Shown here: piece after piece, positions 1 to 7,458 of the stretch
Layout of the letters: every line of letters starts with the position of its first letter
Numbering within the stretch: the first letter of the stretch is position 1
Source of the DNA: Deltaproteobacteria bacterium
GTDB lineage: Bacteria; Desulfobacterota; Syntrophia; Syntrophales; UBA5619
NCBI GenBank assembly: GCA_026388365.1
Contig: JAPLJW010000256.1
Span: forward strand, 1-14,993
DNA length: 14,993 bases
Reading direction: 5' to 3'
The notes under the pieces: generated by a model
The model's database searches: none
What the model was told of the DNA's origin: nothing
The model's input: only the letters and a program-made list of their open reading frames with translations
Program-made: the position numbers and the translations under genes

Positions 1-1
1 T

Positions 2-532
2 GAGACGATCATCGAGGAGGGGCAAAAGTGCTGCGACTGGATCCTCCTCGCCCAGCGGGGCGAACACTTCCACATCGACGGCGGCGCCATCCTCGGTTCC
101 ACGGCCCAGTCCGTCGTCCGACGCTCCGGAAAACCGGTCCTCGTCACCCCGGAACATTTCCGTGAGATCGAAAGCATGGCTGTCGCCTACGACGGGAGCG
201 TCCCGGCCCACAAGGCCTTGAAACTCGCAGCCGAACTCTCGGAGCGGGCCGCCTGGCCGCTGTCTGTCGTCATCATCACTTCCGATCCATCCGTGGGGGA
301 GAAGACCTCGAAGAAGGCGGAGGAATTCCTGGCGTCCCGCAAGATCGACAGCGCCACCCTCATCCTCCCGGGCAAGGAGGACAAGGAACTCCTCAAGTTC
401 ATCCGGGAGGAGGCAGTGGAGCTCCTGGTCATGGGGGCCTACGGACACAACCGCTTCCGGGAACTCATGGTCGGCTCGACGACCTCCTCGGTCATCCGGA
501 AGAGCCCGATTCCGGTCCTCCTGATTCGCTGA
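2..532 (+). CDS. Tandem universal stress protein (UspA family), 3' part; 5' end lies before the window
   Basis: The reading frame is open from base 2, so the ATG at 176 is internal and not the start. Residues 1-52 of the fragment are the end of a first Usp domain (LGSTAQSVVRRSGKPVLVTP), and residues 59-176 are a complete second Usp domain. The second domain ends with GAYGHNRFRELMVGSTTSSV, which fits the G-2x-G-9x-G(S/T) nucleotide-binding motif of ATP-binding Usp proteins. The motif in the first domain is degenerate: the spacing between its glycines is longer and the second glycine is not evident. Usp proteins are cytoplasmic and often help cells survive starvation or energy stress. A transporter gene begins 9 bases after the stop, so the two are probably co-transcribed; a two-domain Usp beside a transporter may act as a regulatory partner, but that is inference. 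The family call is secure and the exact role is unknown. Confidence 0.9.
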   Translation, partial: ETIIEEGQKCCDWILLAQRGEHFHIDGGAILGSTAQSVVRRSGKPVLVTPEHFREIESMAVAYDGSVPAHKALKLAAELSERAAWPLSVVIITSDPSVGEKTSKKAEEFLASRKIDSATLILPGKEDKELLKFIREEAVELLVMGAYGHNRFRELMVGSTTSSVIRKSPIPVLLIR

Positions 533-541
533 GCACCTCCT

Positions 542-1762
542 ATGGATCCCGTCAGGAAACAGTCGGTCTATCTGAAAACGCTCTTCTTTCTATTCTTCAT
601 CGGCCTGGGGGTCAGCTCGCCGTTTTTCGGCATCTTCTACAAACACGTCCTCGTCCAAGCGGATGGGACCCCCGCCATAGGCCTGATCGGCCTGATCTTC
701 TTCGTGATGCCGCTGGTCAGCCTTGTCGCAAACATCCCCGCGGGGATTCTGGCGGACAAATTCCATTCGGGGAAGCACCTGATCACCCTCTTCTGTTTCG
801 GCGTCGCCCTGTTCGCGGCGTTGATCGGACTGGCCGGCGAGGATTTCGCGCACGACTGGACGGCAAACGGCAAATTCATCTATATCTTCGTGCTGCTGTT
901 CTTTCTCAACGGCCTCTTCTTTCCGATCATGCCCATGCTCGACGCGGAGACCCTCCTGTTTCTCAACAAACACTTCCGGAGGGAGTTCTACGGCGCCTAC
1001 CGGTTGTGGGGCACCTACGGATGGAGTGTTTCCTCGATCATGATGGGGGTCCTGCTCTTCTTTTTCCGTCACGACCCCCTGATCTTTTATGGTGCGGCCC
1101 TGGCGTTCGCCGTTCTGGGATTTTCCTCCTGGTCCGGCATTAAAGCCAAGCCGGCGGATGCCCCGATCATCATCCCCTGGAATCACCTGAAAAAAGACAT
1201 TCTTTTCCGGTGGTTTCTCCTTTTCATTTTTCTCCACGGGGTGGTGACCACCTCCTCTTTCACCTATACCGGCTACTTTTTCGACGACGTTATGAAGACG
1301 CCGCTGGAGATCGGATTCATCCTGGGCACCTGGACGATCTTCGAAATCCCGGTGATGATGTTTTCCCGGGAACTGATCGACCGGTTCGGAAACCGGCGGC
1401 TGATTGTATCCGGACTGTTGTTGAGCGGGATCCGCCTGATTCTTTTCTCTTGCTTCACTCTGGAAACGCCTTTCGTCTGGAAGTGGGCCGCGGCGCTCCT
1501 GCATGGGCCCGGCTTCGGGCTCTCTCAACTCGGGATCATTGACTTCGTGGACCGGCGGGCCCATCCAGCCATGCGCGCCACCTACCTGAGCATCACGACC
1601 GTGGCGCGGATTTCTCTGGCCTCCGCCCTGGGGGGTATTCTGGGAAGCGTGCTGATCGAACACGGGGGCGGCGCATTTCTCATGCAATTCTGCGGTTGGG
1701 TGACGATCACCATGATTGTCTTCTTCGCATTGCTCTTCAGGAGGTACGACCGGCGGGGGTAA
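542..1762 (+). CDS. Major facilitator superfamily transporter, LacY/nucleoside-permease-like (MFS_1_like)
   Basis: This 406-residue inner-membrane protein has about 12 hydrophobic segments, the first at residues 12-35. The MFS motif A loop is visible at residues 68-80 (GILADKFHSGKHL), with a weaker second-half copy at 276-288 (RELIDRFGNRRLI). The segment YGAYRLWGTYGW near residues 150-161 resembles the 'YGRxRLWGSxGF' signature of the LacY-like and nucleoside-proton-symporter branch of the superfamily. Members usually carry sugars, nucleosides or aromatic acids with protons; the substrate here cannot be read from sequence. The ATG at 542 has no good ribosome-binding site, which suggests translational coupling to the Usp gene ending at 532. 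No other start fits the first membrane helix better. The gene is followed by 220 non-coding bases that contain hairpins. Confidence 0.85.
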   Translation: MDPVRKQSVYLKTLFFLFFIGLGVSSPFFGIFYKHVLVQADGTPAIGLIGLIFFVMPLVSLVANIPAGILADKFHSGKHLITLFCFGVALFAALIGLAGEDFAHDWTANGKFIYIFVLLFFLNGLFFPIMPMLDAETLLFLNKHFRREFYGAYRLWGTYGWSVSSIMMGVLLFFFRHDPLIFYGAALAFAVLGFSSWSGIKAKPADAPIIIPWNHLKKDILFRWFLLFIFLHGVVTTSSFTYTGYFFDDVMKTPLEIGFILGTWTIFEIPVMMFSRELIDRFGNRRLIVSGLLLSGIRLILFSCFTLETPFVWKWAAALLHGPGFGLSQLGIIDFVDRRAHPAMRATYLSITTVARISLASALGGILGSVLIEHGGGAFLMQFCGWVTITMIVFFALLFRRYDRRG

Positions 1763-1799
1763 TCAGAGGACAACACCTCAGATCAGCGACGGATCTATG

Positions 1800-1828
1800 A
1801 GCCTGCTGAAAAAGGCTCCTTGCAGGCT
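1800..1828. repeat. Inverted repeat after the transporter gene
   Basis: AGCCTGC (1800-1806) and GCAGGCT (1822-1828) form a perfect 7-bp stem with a 15-base loop, 38 bases after the transporter stop. No T-run follows, so this is not a classic rho-independent terminator. The following stretch (about 1860-1925), with CTTCGACGGGCTGACCATGA, resembles dispersed extragenic repeats that I associate with environmental Desulfobacterota genomes. That resemblance is from memory and has not been checked. Confidence 0.5.
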
Positions 1829-1962
1829 GTTCAAAAGCTTGCCCCGTAAAGGATACGGGATATCCAGATGCAAGGCTCCCGATGCTTCGACGGGCTGACC
1901 ATGACAGGCAAGCTGCCTGCCCCGAGTCTGCCGAAGGGAAGGATGAGGGAAACGCATCAGAT

Positions 1963-1980
1963 GGCCGTTTTGCAACGGCC
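1963..1980 (-). terminator. GNRA-loop hairpin just after the flavin reductase gene
   Basis: GGCCGTT and AACGGCC form a perfect 7-bp stem around a 4-base loop that reads GCAA on the minus strand, a stable GNRA tetraloop. It starts 2 bases past the stop codon of the flavin reductase gene at 1983. There is no downstream T-run, so it is either a weak terminator or an mRNA 3'-end stabiliser. Confidence 0.45.
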
Positions 1981-1982
1981 CG

Positions 1983-2573
1983 TTAGCGGCTGCGCTTCCG
2001 GACGGAAAAACCGAAGCGTCCGATGCAGCGCCCCAGCGCGAAATACTGCCCGTGGGCGAACGCCAGCAGGCCGCATTTCTCCAGGCGGAGACGTCCCTTG
2101 CCGTCCACCAGATCCGCGGAGACCTGCACGGCGACCACCTCCGCCACGAACATCGTATGCGATCCCAGTTCCAGGGATTCCCGCACCCGGCATTCGATGT
2201 TGAGCGGACACTCCAGAACGATCGGCGGACGCACTTTCAGAGCCGGCGAAGGCGTCAGCCCCGCACCGGCAAATTTGTCCTCGCTTCGCCCGGAAACCAC
2301 GCCGCACCAGTCCACCGCCCTCGCCTGCCTCGCCGAGGGAACATTCACCACAAATTCACGCGTGGTCCGGATGATCTCATGGGAATGCCGCTCGGGACGT
2401 ACGGAGATCGACAGCATGGGCGGATCGCTGCAAACGTTTCCCGCCCACGCAATGGTGATCAGGTTAGGTTTCCATCCCTGCGTCCCGCCGCAGCTCACCA
2501 GGACCGGCGGCGCCGGCGACAGAACGTTCCCGGGCTTCCAGGATTGTTTTTCGATGCTTTTACTCTTTGCCAT
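1983..2573 (-). CDS. Flavin reductase-like domain protein (FMN-binding, DIM6/NTAB type)
   Basis: This 196-residue protein matches the anaerobe-type 'flavin reductase family' throughout. The visible segments are an N-terminal KPGNVLSPAPPVLVSCG, then NLITIAWAGNVCSDPPMLSI and SVRPERHSHEIIR (typical FMN-binding region), then EFVVNVP, DWCGVVSGRSEDKF, GSHTMFVAEVVAV, and a C-terminal HGQYFALGRCIGRFGFSVRK. Such cytoplasmic split-barrel proteins bind FMN and reduce flavins or small acceptors; the physiological partner is not known. I start it at 2573 (MAKSKSIEKQ) rather than at the in-frame ATG at 2624, because family members begin near this point and an AGGA sequence lies about 9 bases upstream. The gene sits alone on its strand, 331 bases from surE, and a hairpin follows its stop. 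Confidence 0.85.
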   Translation of the reverse strand: MAKSKSIEKQSWKPGNVLSPAPPVLVSCGGTQGWKPNLITIAWAGNVCSDPPMLSISVRPERHSHEIIRTTREFVVNVPSARQARAVDWCGVVSGRSEDKFAGAGLTPSPALKVRPPIVLECPLNIECRVRESLELGSHTMFVAEVVAVQVSADLVDGKGRLRLEKCGLLAFAHGQYFALGRCIGRFGFSVRKRSR

Positions 2574-2904
2574 GCCCTGCCGTCCTTTCCCTCCGGATGC
2601 CCTCTTTGGCCCTGAAATCCTCACCTCTTCAACTTCTCCAGGAGGGCATCAACCCCCGCGTGAGAGACCCCCTCATCCTGATCGGCATAACCCGAGTTGC
2701 ATCCCATGCCGGTCCCATGAATCCGGCGCCGATCAACATCATCCGTTTGATCTCCACATTCCTTCCTCTTTGGCTATGCCGATCCGTTCGCTTCCGCTGG
2801 TTTTTCCCTGGCTCATGGTATCATTGTTCTTTCGTTACTGCCTTCGCAAAAGATCCCGCACAGATCCGGCAGGAACAGATTTCAAATCTGTCCCCAAGTC
2901 ATGG
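2574..2904. other. Intergenic region between surE and the flavin reductase gene
   Basis: About 330 bases with no convincing gene. The only small reading frame of note is a 28-codon minus-strand frame (2621-2707), which lacks a good ribosome-binding site and any recognisable family. I see no strong promoter for the flavin reductase gene here, although one must lie here unless surE transcripts read through. The surE-proximal end carries the palindrome annotated separately at 2872-2895. Confidence 0.6.
2872..2895. repeat. Palindrome of the GGACAGAT...ATCTGTTCC type, copy 1
   Basis: The sequence GGAACAGATTT-CA-AATCTGTCCCC (2872-2895) is a near-perfect inverted repeat with one G-T mismatch in the arms. 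It starts 9 bases beyond the surE stop codon. No T-run follows on either strand. A second element with the same arms lies at 3744-3761, beyond the next gene on this strand. Elements of this kind are widespread between genes in Desulfobacterota and may be REP-like; that statement is from general knowledge. Confidence 0.7.
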
Positions 2905-3675
2905 TTAGAAGTATTCCTTGACGCGGGTTCGCAGACCAGCGAGGAGGTCGCGGCGGGTGAGATCGCAATGAATCGGAGTGACGGTGATCATCCCCCGCTT
3001 CAGGGCGACGGCATCGATATCGTCCTGCTCCTGCAGGGGAAGCGCGGTCTCGCTGGCAAGCCAGTAGTAGATGTTTTCGCGCGGATCGACCCTCTTGTCG
3101 AAACTCTCCATCAGGCGCGCCCGGCTCTGCCTCGCGACCACGACGCCACGGATCTCCGATTCCGGAACCGCGGGGACATTCACGTTCAGCGCGACATCAG
3201 CCAGGGGTTTATCCAGGATGAAGGCGGCCATCTTCCGGGCGAAACGGGCGGCCGCCGTATAGTCCGCCGCCTCGTCGTGCGTATCCAGAGAGATCGCGAG
3301 CGAAGGCACCCCCAAGATCGCCGCCTCCGTCGCCGCGGAAACGGTCCCCGAATAGAGGACGTTGATCCCGACATTGGCCCCGCGGTTGATTCCGGAGACG
3401 ACCAGATCGACCGGTTTCCCGGCCAGTTCGCCGAGGCCGATCTTCACACAGTCGGCGGGCGTCCCGAGAACAGCATAGCCGAAAAAGCCCCCGTTCTTCC
3501 TGGCCTTGCGGACCATCAGCGGCCGGGAGATCGTGATCGCATGGCCGACGGCACTCTGCTCAACCTCGGGCGCCACGATGAGGCACTCCGCGTCCCGGGA
3601 GAGCTCATGATAGAGGGCCATGAGGCCTCGTGCATAGATTCCATCGTCGTTGGTCAGAAGAAATCGTTTTGCCAT
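2905..3675 (-). CDS. surE: 5'/3'-nucleotidase SurE
   Basis: SurE is a divalent-metal-dependent phosphatase that dephosphorylates nucleoside 5'- and 3'-monophosphates and helps stationary-phase survival. The 256-residue length is normal for the family. The metal ligands can be placed by the family motifs: the Asp pair D10-D11 in TNDDGIYARG, S41 in APEVEQSAVGH, and N97 in VSGINRGANVG. The substrate-pocket segment GTPADCVKIGL is also present. The start at 3675 is supported by GGAGGTG about 7 bases upstream. The secreted phospholipase-D-fold gene lies 96 bases upstream on the same strand, but a palindrome separates them, so they may not share a transcript. In many proteobacteria surE neighbours pcm, nlpD and rpoS; none of these is here. 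Confidence 0.95.
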   Translation of the reverse strand: MAKRFLLTNDDGIYARGLMALYHELSRDAECLIVAPEVEQSAVGHAITISRPLMVRKARKNGGFFGYAVLGTPADCVKIGLGELAGKPVDLVVSGINRGANVGINVLYSGTVSAATEAAILGVPSLAISLDTHDEAADYTAAARFARKMAAFILDKPLADVALNVNVPAVPESEIRGVVVARQSRARLMESFDKRVDPRENIYYWLASETALPLQEQDDIDAVALKRGMITVTPIHCDLTRRDLLAGLRTRVKEYF

Positions 3676-3721
3676 GCTGATTCACCTCCATATCCCGCAT
3701 CCCGCGGCCTCTGGCGCTCGT

Positions 3722-3761
3722 GAAGAGACAGGAAATTGCTATAGGGAACAGATCTGTCCTC
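3722..3761. repeat. Palindrome of the GGACAGAT...CTGTTCC type, copy 2, with outer imperfect arms
   Basis: The core GGAACAGATCTGTCC (about 3745-3759) contains the perfect 10-bp palindrome ACAGATCTGT. Its arms match the element at 2872-2895, which has a longer central part. AAGAGACAGG (3722-3731) and CTGTCCTCTT at the other end give a longer imperfect inverted repeat. It lies about 10 bases beyond the stop of the phospholipase-D-fold gene, just as copy 1 lies 9 bases beyond surE. Confidence 0.6.
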
Positions 3762-3771
3762 TTACGTTCCT

Positions 3772-4407
3772 TCACTTCCACTCTCCGGGGCAGAGGGACT
3801 TCATATAGCGCAGCGCCTCTTCGGCCAACGGGACCGAATCCATCCAGACGGAGGCCTCGTGGTTGTACTTCAGGGCAGACTGCGTCAGGTTGTGGCTCCC
3901 GATCAGGACGTACCGCCGGTCGATCACGACGAGCTTCGTATGCGTCACCCGGTCCGGGGCGTCCATGCAGACCCGGATTCCACCCTGTTTCAGCCTCTCC
4001 GCTGTCTCGGCATTGTTCCGGTTGAGGTCGTCTGCATCCTGATTCCGTTCGACGACCACATCAATCCGAACGCCCCGCTTCGCTGCCAAGAGAAGGCTTT
4101 TCAGAACCGCTTCGGGATATCCCTTCGCATCCTTGATCGTCCGAAAGAGGTATGCGGAAAGGAAAATCTCCGCCCGGGCGCGATCGACGCCTTCCAGCAG
4201 CGCCGTGAAGTAATCCCGGTCCAGGAGCAGTTTCGCCTCCACAACCGCTTGTGGGGAAGGGCCGGTCGTCTTTTCTTTTAAAACCGGCTGCGGGGCAGAA
4301 CCGGCCGCCCGGCCTTCATCTGCGGAAAACACCGCCGTTGAAAGCAGAATCAGCAAGACCGCCGTCAACGCCATCCAGCGAATGATCCTGCAAAAATGGA
4401 CCGCCAT
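3772..4407 (-). CDS. Secreted phospholipase-D-fold protein (single HKD motif, Nuc-like)
   Basis: This 211-residue protein has an N-terminal hydrophobic stretch (residues about 9-28, ending in the small-residue region STAVFSADEG) that looks like a signal peptide, so it is probably exported. One complete HKD catalytic motif is present: H156, K158 and D163, followed six residues later by GSHN (170-173). A single HKD motif in a protein of this size is typical of the bacterial endonuclease Nuc group, which dimerises to form one active site; the substrate may be nucleic acid or phospholipid. I place the start at 4407 (MAVHFCRIIR), because GGGAG lies 5 bases upstream of it, whereas the in-frame ATG at 4425 has only a weak site. 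A palindrome and surE lie downstream. The fold is secure; the substrate is not. Confidence 0.85.
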   Translation of the reverse strand: MAVHFCRIIRWMALTAVLLILLSTAVFSADEGRAAGSAPQPVLKEKTTGPSPQAVVEAKLLLDRDYFTALLEGVDRARAEIFLSAYLFRTIKDAKGYPEAVLKSLLLAAKRGVRIDVVVERNQDADDLNRNNAETAERLKQGGIRVCMDAPDRVTHTKLVVIDRRYVLIGSHNLTQSALKYNHEASVWMDSVPLAEEALRYMKSLCPGEWK

Positions 4408-4502
4408 AAGGACTCCCACACCCATCCGCCCCGTTCAGGGAAATCTTAACTTTGAGATTTTTCACAACTTGAAAATCGGATCCCAGAAGCGCGCATTGGA
4501 GA

Positions 4503-4613
4503 TTTTTCGGGGCACCCTGCCCTCGCAGCGGAGCGCCCGCAAAGACGACTGTTTGAGCGCTTTAGCGCGAGTTTCGTCTTTGCAGCGGAGCGAGGAGAAG
4601 CAGGGTCGAAAAA
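4503..4613. repeat. Large nested imperfect hairpin (111 bases)
   Basis: Paired blocks are found in mirror order. TTTTTCG (4503-4509) pairs with CGAAAAA (4607-4613), ACCCTG (about 4514) with CAGGGT (4601-4606), CCTCGC with GCGAGG, and GCAAAGACGA (about 4539) with TCGTCTTTGC (about 4574), a perfect 10-bp pair. The centre carries GCGC-TTTA-GCGC. The structure could be a small inverted-repeat mobile element, an RNA structure, or both. Confidence 0.65.
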
Positions 4614-4614
4614 T

Positions 4615-4645
4615 GGGAAGCCTCGCCCTGCGGGCGGAGCTTCCC
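4615..4645. repeat. Hairpin GGGAAGC...GCTTCCC with inner CGCCC/GGGCG stem
   Basis: GGGAAGC (4615-4621) pairs with GCTTCCC (4639-4645). Inside, CGCCC (4624-4628) pairs with GGGCG (4632-4636) around a 3-base loop. Only a two-base mismatch interrupts the stem. It starts one base after the larger hairpin ends, so both may belong to one element. Confidence 0.65.
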
Positions 4646-4682
4646 GGCAAGGAAATGGTCTGTTTATTTTATTGCGCCCCTG

Positions 4683-4702
4683 ATCCCCGCAAAGGCGGGG
4701 AT
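4683..4702. repeat. Perfect 8-bp hairpin ATCCCCGC-AAAG-GCGGGGAT
   Basis: Arms 4683-4690 and 4695-4702 are exactly complementary around a 4-base loop. No T-run is next to it on either strand. Similar CCCCGC/GCGGGG hairpins are frequent dispersed repeats in many genomes, so this may be a REP-like unit. Confidence 0.6.
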
Positions 4703-4804
4703 TGCGGGTTGCGCCCCCGGTCCAGCGCGCGGAGGGATCATGATTTTCAAAGATCTCCCCCCTGTTTCCGGGATCCTTATACCACACCGGAGCCCATCGT
4801 CGAC

Positions 4805-4841
4805 AAAAAAAAGCCCGGACATCCACAGGGGAGGTCCGGGC
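4805..4841 (-). terminator. Rho-independent terminator of the gmhA-grpE-dnaK operon
   Basis: Reading the minus strand, GCCCGGAC (stem 4834-4841) pairs exactly with GTCCGGGC (stem 4813-4820) around a 13-base loop, followed immediately by eight T residues (4805-4812). It lies 18 bases beyond the dnaK stop codon. The strong GC stem and T-run are the standard form of an intrinsic terminator. Confidence 0.92.
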
Positions 4842-4859
4842 CGTTGGTTTCAACCAAAA

Positions 4860-6794
4860 TTACTTTTTGACATCCTCGAAGTCGGCGTCGACCACGTCGT
4901 CATCCTTCTTGCCGCCCGCCTGCGCACCTGCGCCCGGCCCGGCTTCCGCCCCCGGCTGGGGACCTGCGCCCGCGCCTGGCTGCTGCTGCGCGGTTTTGGC
5001 GTACATCGCCTCGGCCAGCTTATGAGAGGCGTTGGTCAGCTCCTCCTGGGCCGTCTTGATCGCCTCAAGGTTGTCGCCCTCGATCGCCTTTTTCACCTTG
5101 GCGATGCCCTCTTCGATCTTTGCCTTTTCAGCGGCATCGACCTTATCACCGAACTCCTTGACGTTCTTCTCCACGCTGTAGGCCAGCGCGTCGGCATGGT
5201 TTCTCGCCTCGATGAGCTCCTTCTTCTTCTTATCCTCTTCGGCGTGGGCGTCGGCATCCTTCACCAGCTTTCGGATCTCCTCTTCGGAGAGACCGCTGGA
5301 GGCGGTGATCTTGATGCTCTGCTCCTTGCCGGTTCCCAAATCTTTCGCTGAGACATGGACGATGCCGTTCGCGTCGATGTCGAAGGTCACCTCGATCTGG
5401 GGCACACCGCGTGGCGCCGCCGGAATCCCCACGAGCTCGAACCGTCCGAGCGTCCGGTTGTCGCCCGCCATGGAGCGTTCGCCCTGGAGGACGTGAATGC
5501 TCACCGCCGGCTGGTTGTCGGCCGCCGTTGAAAAGACTTGGCTCTTCTTGGTCGGAATCGTCGTGTTCTTTTCGATCAGCCGCGTCATGACCCCGCCCAG
5601 CGTCTCAATGACGAGGGAGAGGGGCGTTACGTCAAGGAGCAGGACGTCCTTCACGTCGCCGGTCAGGACTCCGCCCTGGATCGCCGCGCCGACCGCGACC
5701 ACCTCATCCGGGTTGACCCCCCGGTTGGGCTCCTTCCCGAAGATCTCCTTCACCTTCTGCTGAACGCGGGGCATCCGGGTCATCCCGCCGACGAGGATCA
5801 CCTCGTCGATTTCGCTGGTCTTGAGTTTCGCGTCCTGGAGGGCCGTCTGGCAGGGCGACACCATCTTTTCGATCAGATCCTCCACGAGGGCCTCTAATTT
5901 CGCACGGGTCAGCTTGATGTTCATGTGCTTGGGTCCTGAGGCGTCGGCCGTAATGAAGGGGAGGTTGACGTCCGTCTCCATCGAACTGGAAAGTTCCATT
6001 TTTGCCTTCTCCGCCGCCTCCTTGACCCGCTGGAGGGCCATCTTGTCCTTGCGGATGTCGATCCCCTGGTCCTTCTTGAACTCGTTGGCCAGGTACTCGA
6101 TCAACCGCTGGTCGAAGTCCTCGCCGCCCAAGTGGGTGTCGCCGTTGGTGGACTTGACCTCAAAAACCCCGTCGCCCAGTTCGAGGATCGAGATGTCGAA
6201 TGTCCCGCCGCCGAGATCGAAAACCGCGATCTTCTCGTCCTTTTTTTTGTCCAGGCCGTAGGCGAGAGCAGCCGCCGTCGGCTCGTTGATGATTCGCAAG
6301 ACGTTCAGCCCCGCAATCTTGCCGGCGTCCTTCGTCGCCTGCCGCTGAGAGTCGTTGAAGTAGGCAGGCACCGTGATAACCGCGTCGGTGATCTTCTCCC
6401 CGAGATAATCATCGGCGGTCTGCTTCATCTTCGTCAGGATCATCGAGGAGATCTCCGCCGGGCTGTAGTTCCGCCCCCGAATCGTCACCTGCGCGTCTCC
6501 GTTTCCGGCCTCGGTAATCTTGAACGGGCTGACCGTCTTGTCGTACTGCACCTCTTTCGAATTGTATTTTCTCCCGATGAGCCGCTTGATCGCATAGACG
6601 GTGTTCTCCGAGTTGGTGACGGCCTGACGCTTGGCCACCTGCCCCACCTGCCGCTCCCCGCTCTCCGTAAATGCCACCATCGAAGGGGTCGTCCGATTCC
6701 CTTCCTGGTTCGCGATTACGACGGGATCCCCGCCTTCCATCACCGCGACGCACGAGTTCGTTGTGCCTAAATCAATCCCGATAATCTTTCCCAT
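4860..6794 (-). CDS. dnaK: Chaperone protein DnaK (Hsp70)
   Basis: DnaK is the ATP-dependent cytoplasmic Hsp70 that binds exposed hydrophobic peptides, working with DnaJ and GrpE. The 644-residue length is normal. All three Hsp70 signatures are visible: IDLGTTNS near the N-terminus, [12 protein letters not shown] in the middle of the ATPase domain, and [14 protein letters not shown] before the linker. The linker [11 protein letters not shown] leads to the substrate-binding domain, then a charged helical lid and a Gly/Pro/Ala/Gln-rich tail ending [10 protein letters not shown], close to the usual bacterial EEVK-type end. One unusual residue is V395 (PLSLVIET), where most DnaKs have Gly (PLSLGIET). 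GGAGG stands 10 bases before the start at 6794. It is the last gene of the operon: grpE ends 27 bases upstream, and dnaJ does not follow. Confidence 0.98.
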   Translation of the reverse strand: MGKIIGIDLGTTNSCVAVMEGGDPVVIANQEGNRTTPSMVAFTESGERQVGQVAKRQAVTNSENTVYAIKRLIGRKYNSKEVQYDKTVSPFKITEAGNGDAQVTIRGRNYSPAEISSMILTKMKQTADDYLGEKITDAVITVPAYFNDSQRQATKDAGKIAGLNVLRIINEPTAAALAYGLDKKKDEKIAVFDLGGGTFDISILELGDGVFEVKSTNGDTHLGGEDFDQRLIEYLANEFKKDQGIDIRKDKMALQRVKEAAEKAKMELSSSMETDVNLPFITADASGPKHMNIKLTRAKLEALVEDLIEKMVSPCQTALQDAKLKTSEIDEVILVGGMTRMPRVQQKVKEIFGKEPNRGVNPDEVVAVGAAIQGGVLTGDVKDVLLLDVTPLSLVIETLGGVMTRLIEKNTTIPTKKSQVFSTAADNQPAVSIHVLQGERSMAGDNRTLGRFELVGIPAAPRGVPQIEVTFDIDANGIVHVSAKDLGTGKEQSIKITASSGLSEEEIRKLVKDADAHAEEDKKKKELIEARNHADALAYSVEKNVKEFGDKVDAAEKAKIEEGIAKVKKAIEGDNLEAIKTAQEELTNASHKLAEAMYAKTAQQQPGAGAGPQPGAEAGPGAGAQAGGKKDDDVVDADFEDVKK

Positions 6795-6821
6795 AACACC
6801 TATTCCTCCTTTATAATTGGC

Positions 6822-7451
6822 CTATTGGCAATCCTGTTGCTGGTCATCGCCAGTCGAAGGACGTTTACAAACGGATACCTTCGCCGGCCGGAGCAGCCTT
6901 CCGTTGAGCAGGTACCCCCGCTCGAACTCGCCGACCACCTGGCTGTCCTCATGTGCGGCGCTCTCCACCTGCATCATCGCCTCGTGGATATGCGGATCGA
7001 AATCCTTCCCCGCCGTATCGATCATCTCCACACCATGTTTCTGCAGACAACCCAGGAACTTCTCCTTAAGCATCTGAAGTCCCGTTCTAAAGGCCTCGAA
7101 GTCTTCAGAATTGCAGGCATGTTCCAGGGCGCGGTCCATGCCGTCGACGAGCGGTAATATGTCCCGGAGCAGGGTCTCGTTGCCGTATTGAATCGCGTCC
7201 GCCTTCTCCCGGACTGCCCGTTTCCGGTAATTGTCGAGTTCGGCAGCGGCGCGCACGTATTTGTCGTAATTTTCCGCGGCCATCTTCTCCGCGTCCTGAA
7301 GTTTCGCCATCAGATCTTCCGCTTTATATGCCTTATCGGTCTTACCGGAAACTTCCGCTACAGTCTCTCCGACCGCCGCGGGCGATTCTCCCGTTTTTTT
7401 CGGAAGACCTTCTCTGGCCTCCGCCGTATCTTTTTTCACTTTTGCGACCAT
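6822..7451 (-). CDS. grpE: Nucleotide exchange factor GrpE
   Basis: GrpE is the homodimeric cochaperone that drives ADP release from DnaK. The 209-residue protein has a non-conserved charged N-terminus (residues 1-45), a long helix that forms the dimer coiled coil (about 46-100, with ELDNYRKRAVREKADAIQYG), and the C-terminal beta wing that contacts DnaK (DFDPHIHEAMMQVE, then GYLLNGRLLRPAKVSVCK). The start at 7451 is supported by AGGA six bases upstream. The upstream gmhA stop is only 7 bases away and dnaK follows after 27 bases, so the three genes are almost certainly one transcript. There is no HrcA gene between or before them, although hrcA-grpE-dnaK is a common order in other bacteria. Confidence 0.97.
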   Translation of the reverse strand: MVAKVKKDTAEAREGLPKKTGESPAAVGETVAEVSGKTDKAYKAEDLMAKLQDAEKMAAENYDKYVRAAAELDNYRKRAVREKADAIQYGNETLLRDILPLVDGMDRALEHACNSEDFEAFRTGLQMLKEKFLGCLQKHGVEMIDTAGKDFDPHIHEAMMQVESAAHEDSQVVGEFERGYLLNGRLLRPAKVSVCKRPSTGDDQQQDCQ

Positions 7452-7458
7452 GTCTGTC

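Larger units (their letters stand above)
4408..4804. other. Non-coding stretch with a chain of hairpins
   Basis: About 400 bases separate the phospholipase-D-fold gene from the dnaK terminator. Open frames on both strands here look like artefacts of the inverted repeats and have no recognisable domain. The content is three consecutive stem-loops (4503-4613, 4615-4645, 4683-4702), annotated separately. The direct repeat GCAGCGGAGCG occurs near 4526 and again near 4582. Bases 4703-4804 show nothing further that I can name. Confidence 0.6.

Noticed and set aside
590..1687. Minus-strand open frame of 365 codons opposite the transporter gene
   Set aside because: The product is a hydrophilic, low-quality sequence antisense to a convincing 12-helix transporter.
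2621..2707. Small minus-strand frame of 28 codons ending GVDALLEKLKR
   Set aside because: The end looks protein-like, but there is no ribosome-binding site or recognised family, and chance explains a frame this short.
2023..3723. Plus-strand open frame of 566 codons
   Set aside because: It is antisense to the flavin reductase and surE genes, both of which have clear family motifs, and its product resembles nothing known. High GC explains the lack of stops.
4446..4853. Minus-strand frame of 135 codons between dnaK and the phospholipase-D-fold gene
   Set aside because: It runs through the hairpin chain and the dnaK terminator, and its sequence reflects the inverted repeats rather than a protein.
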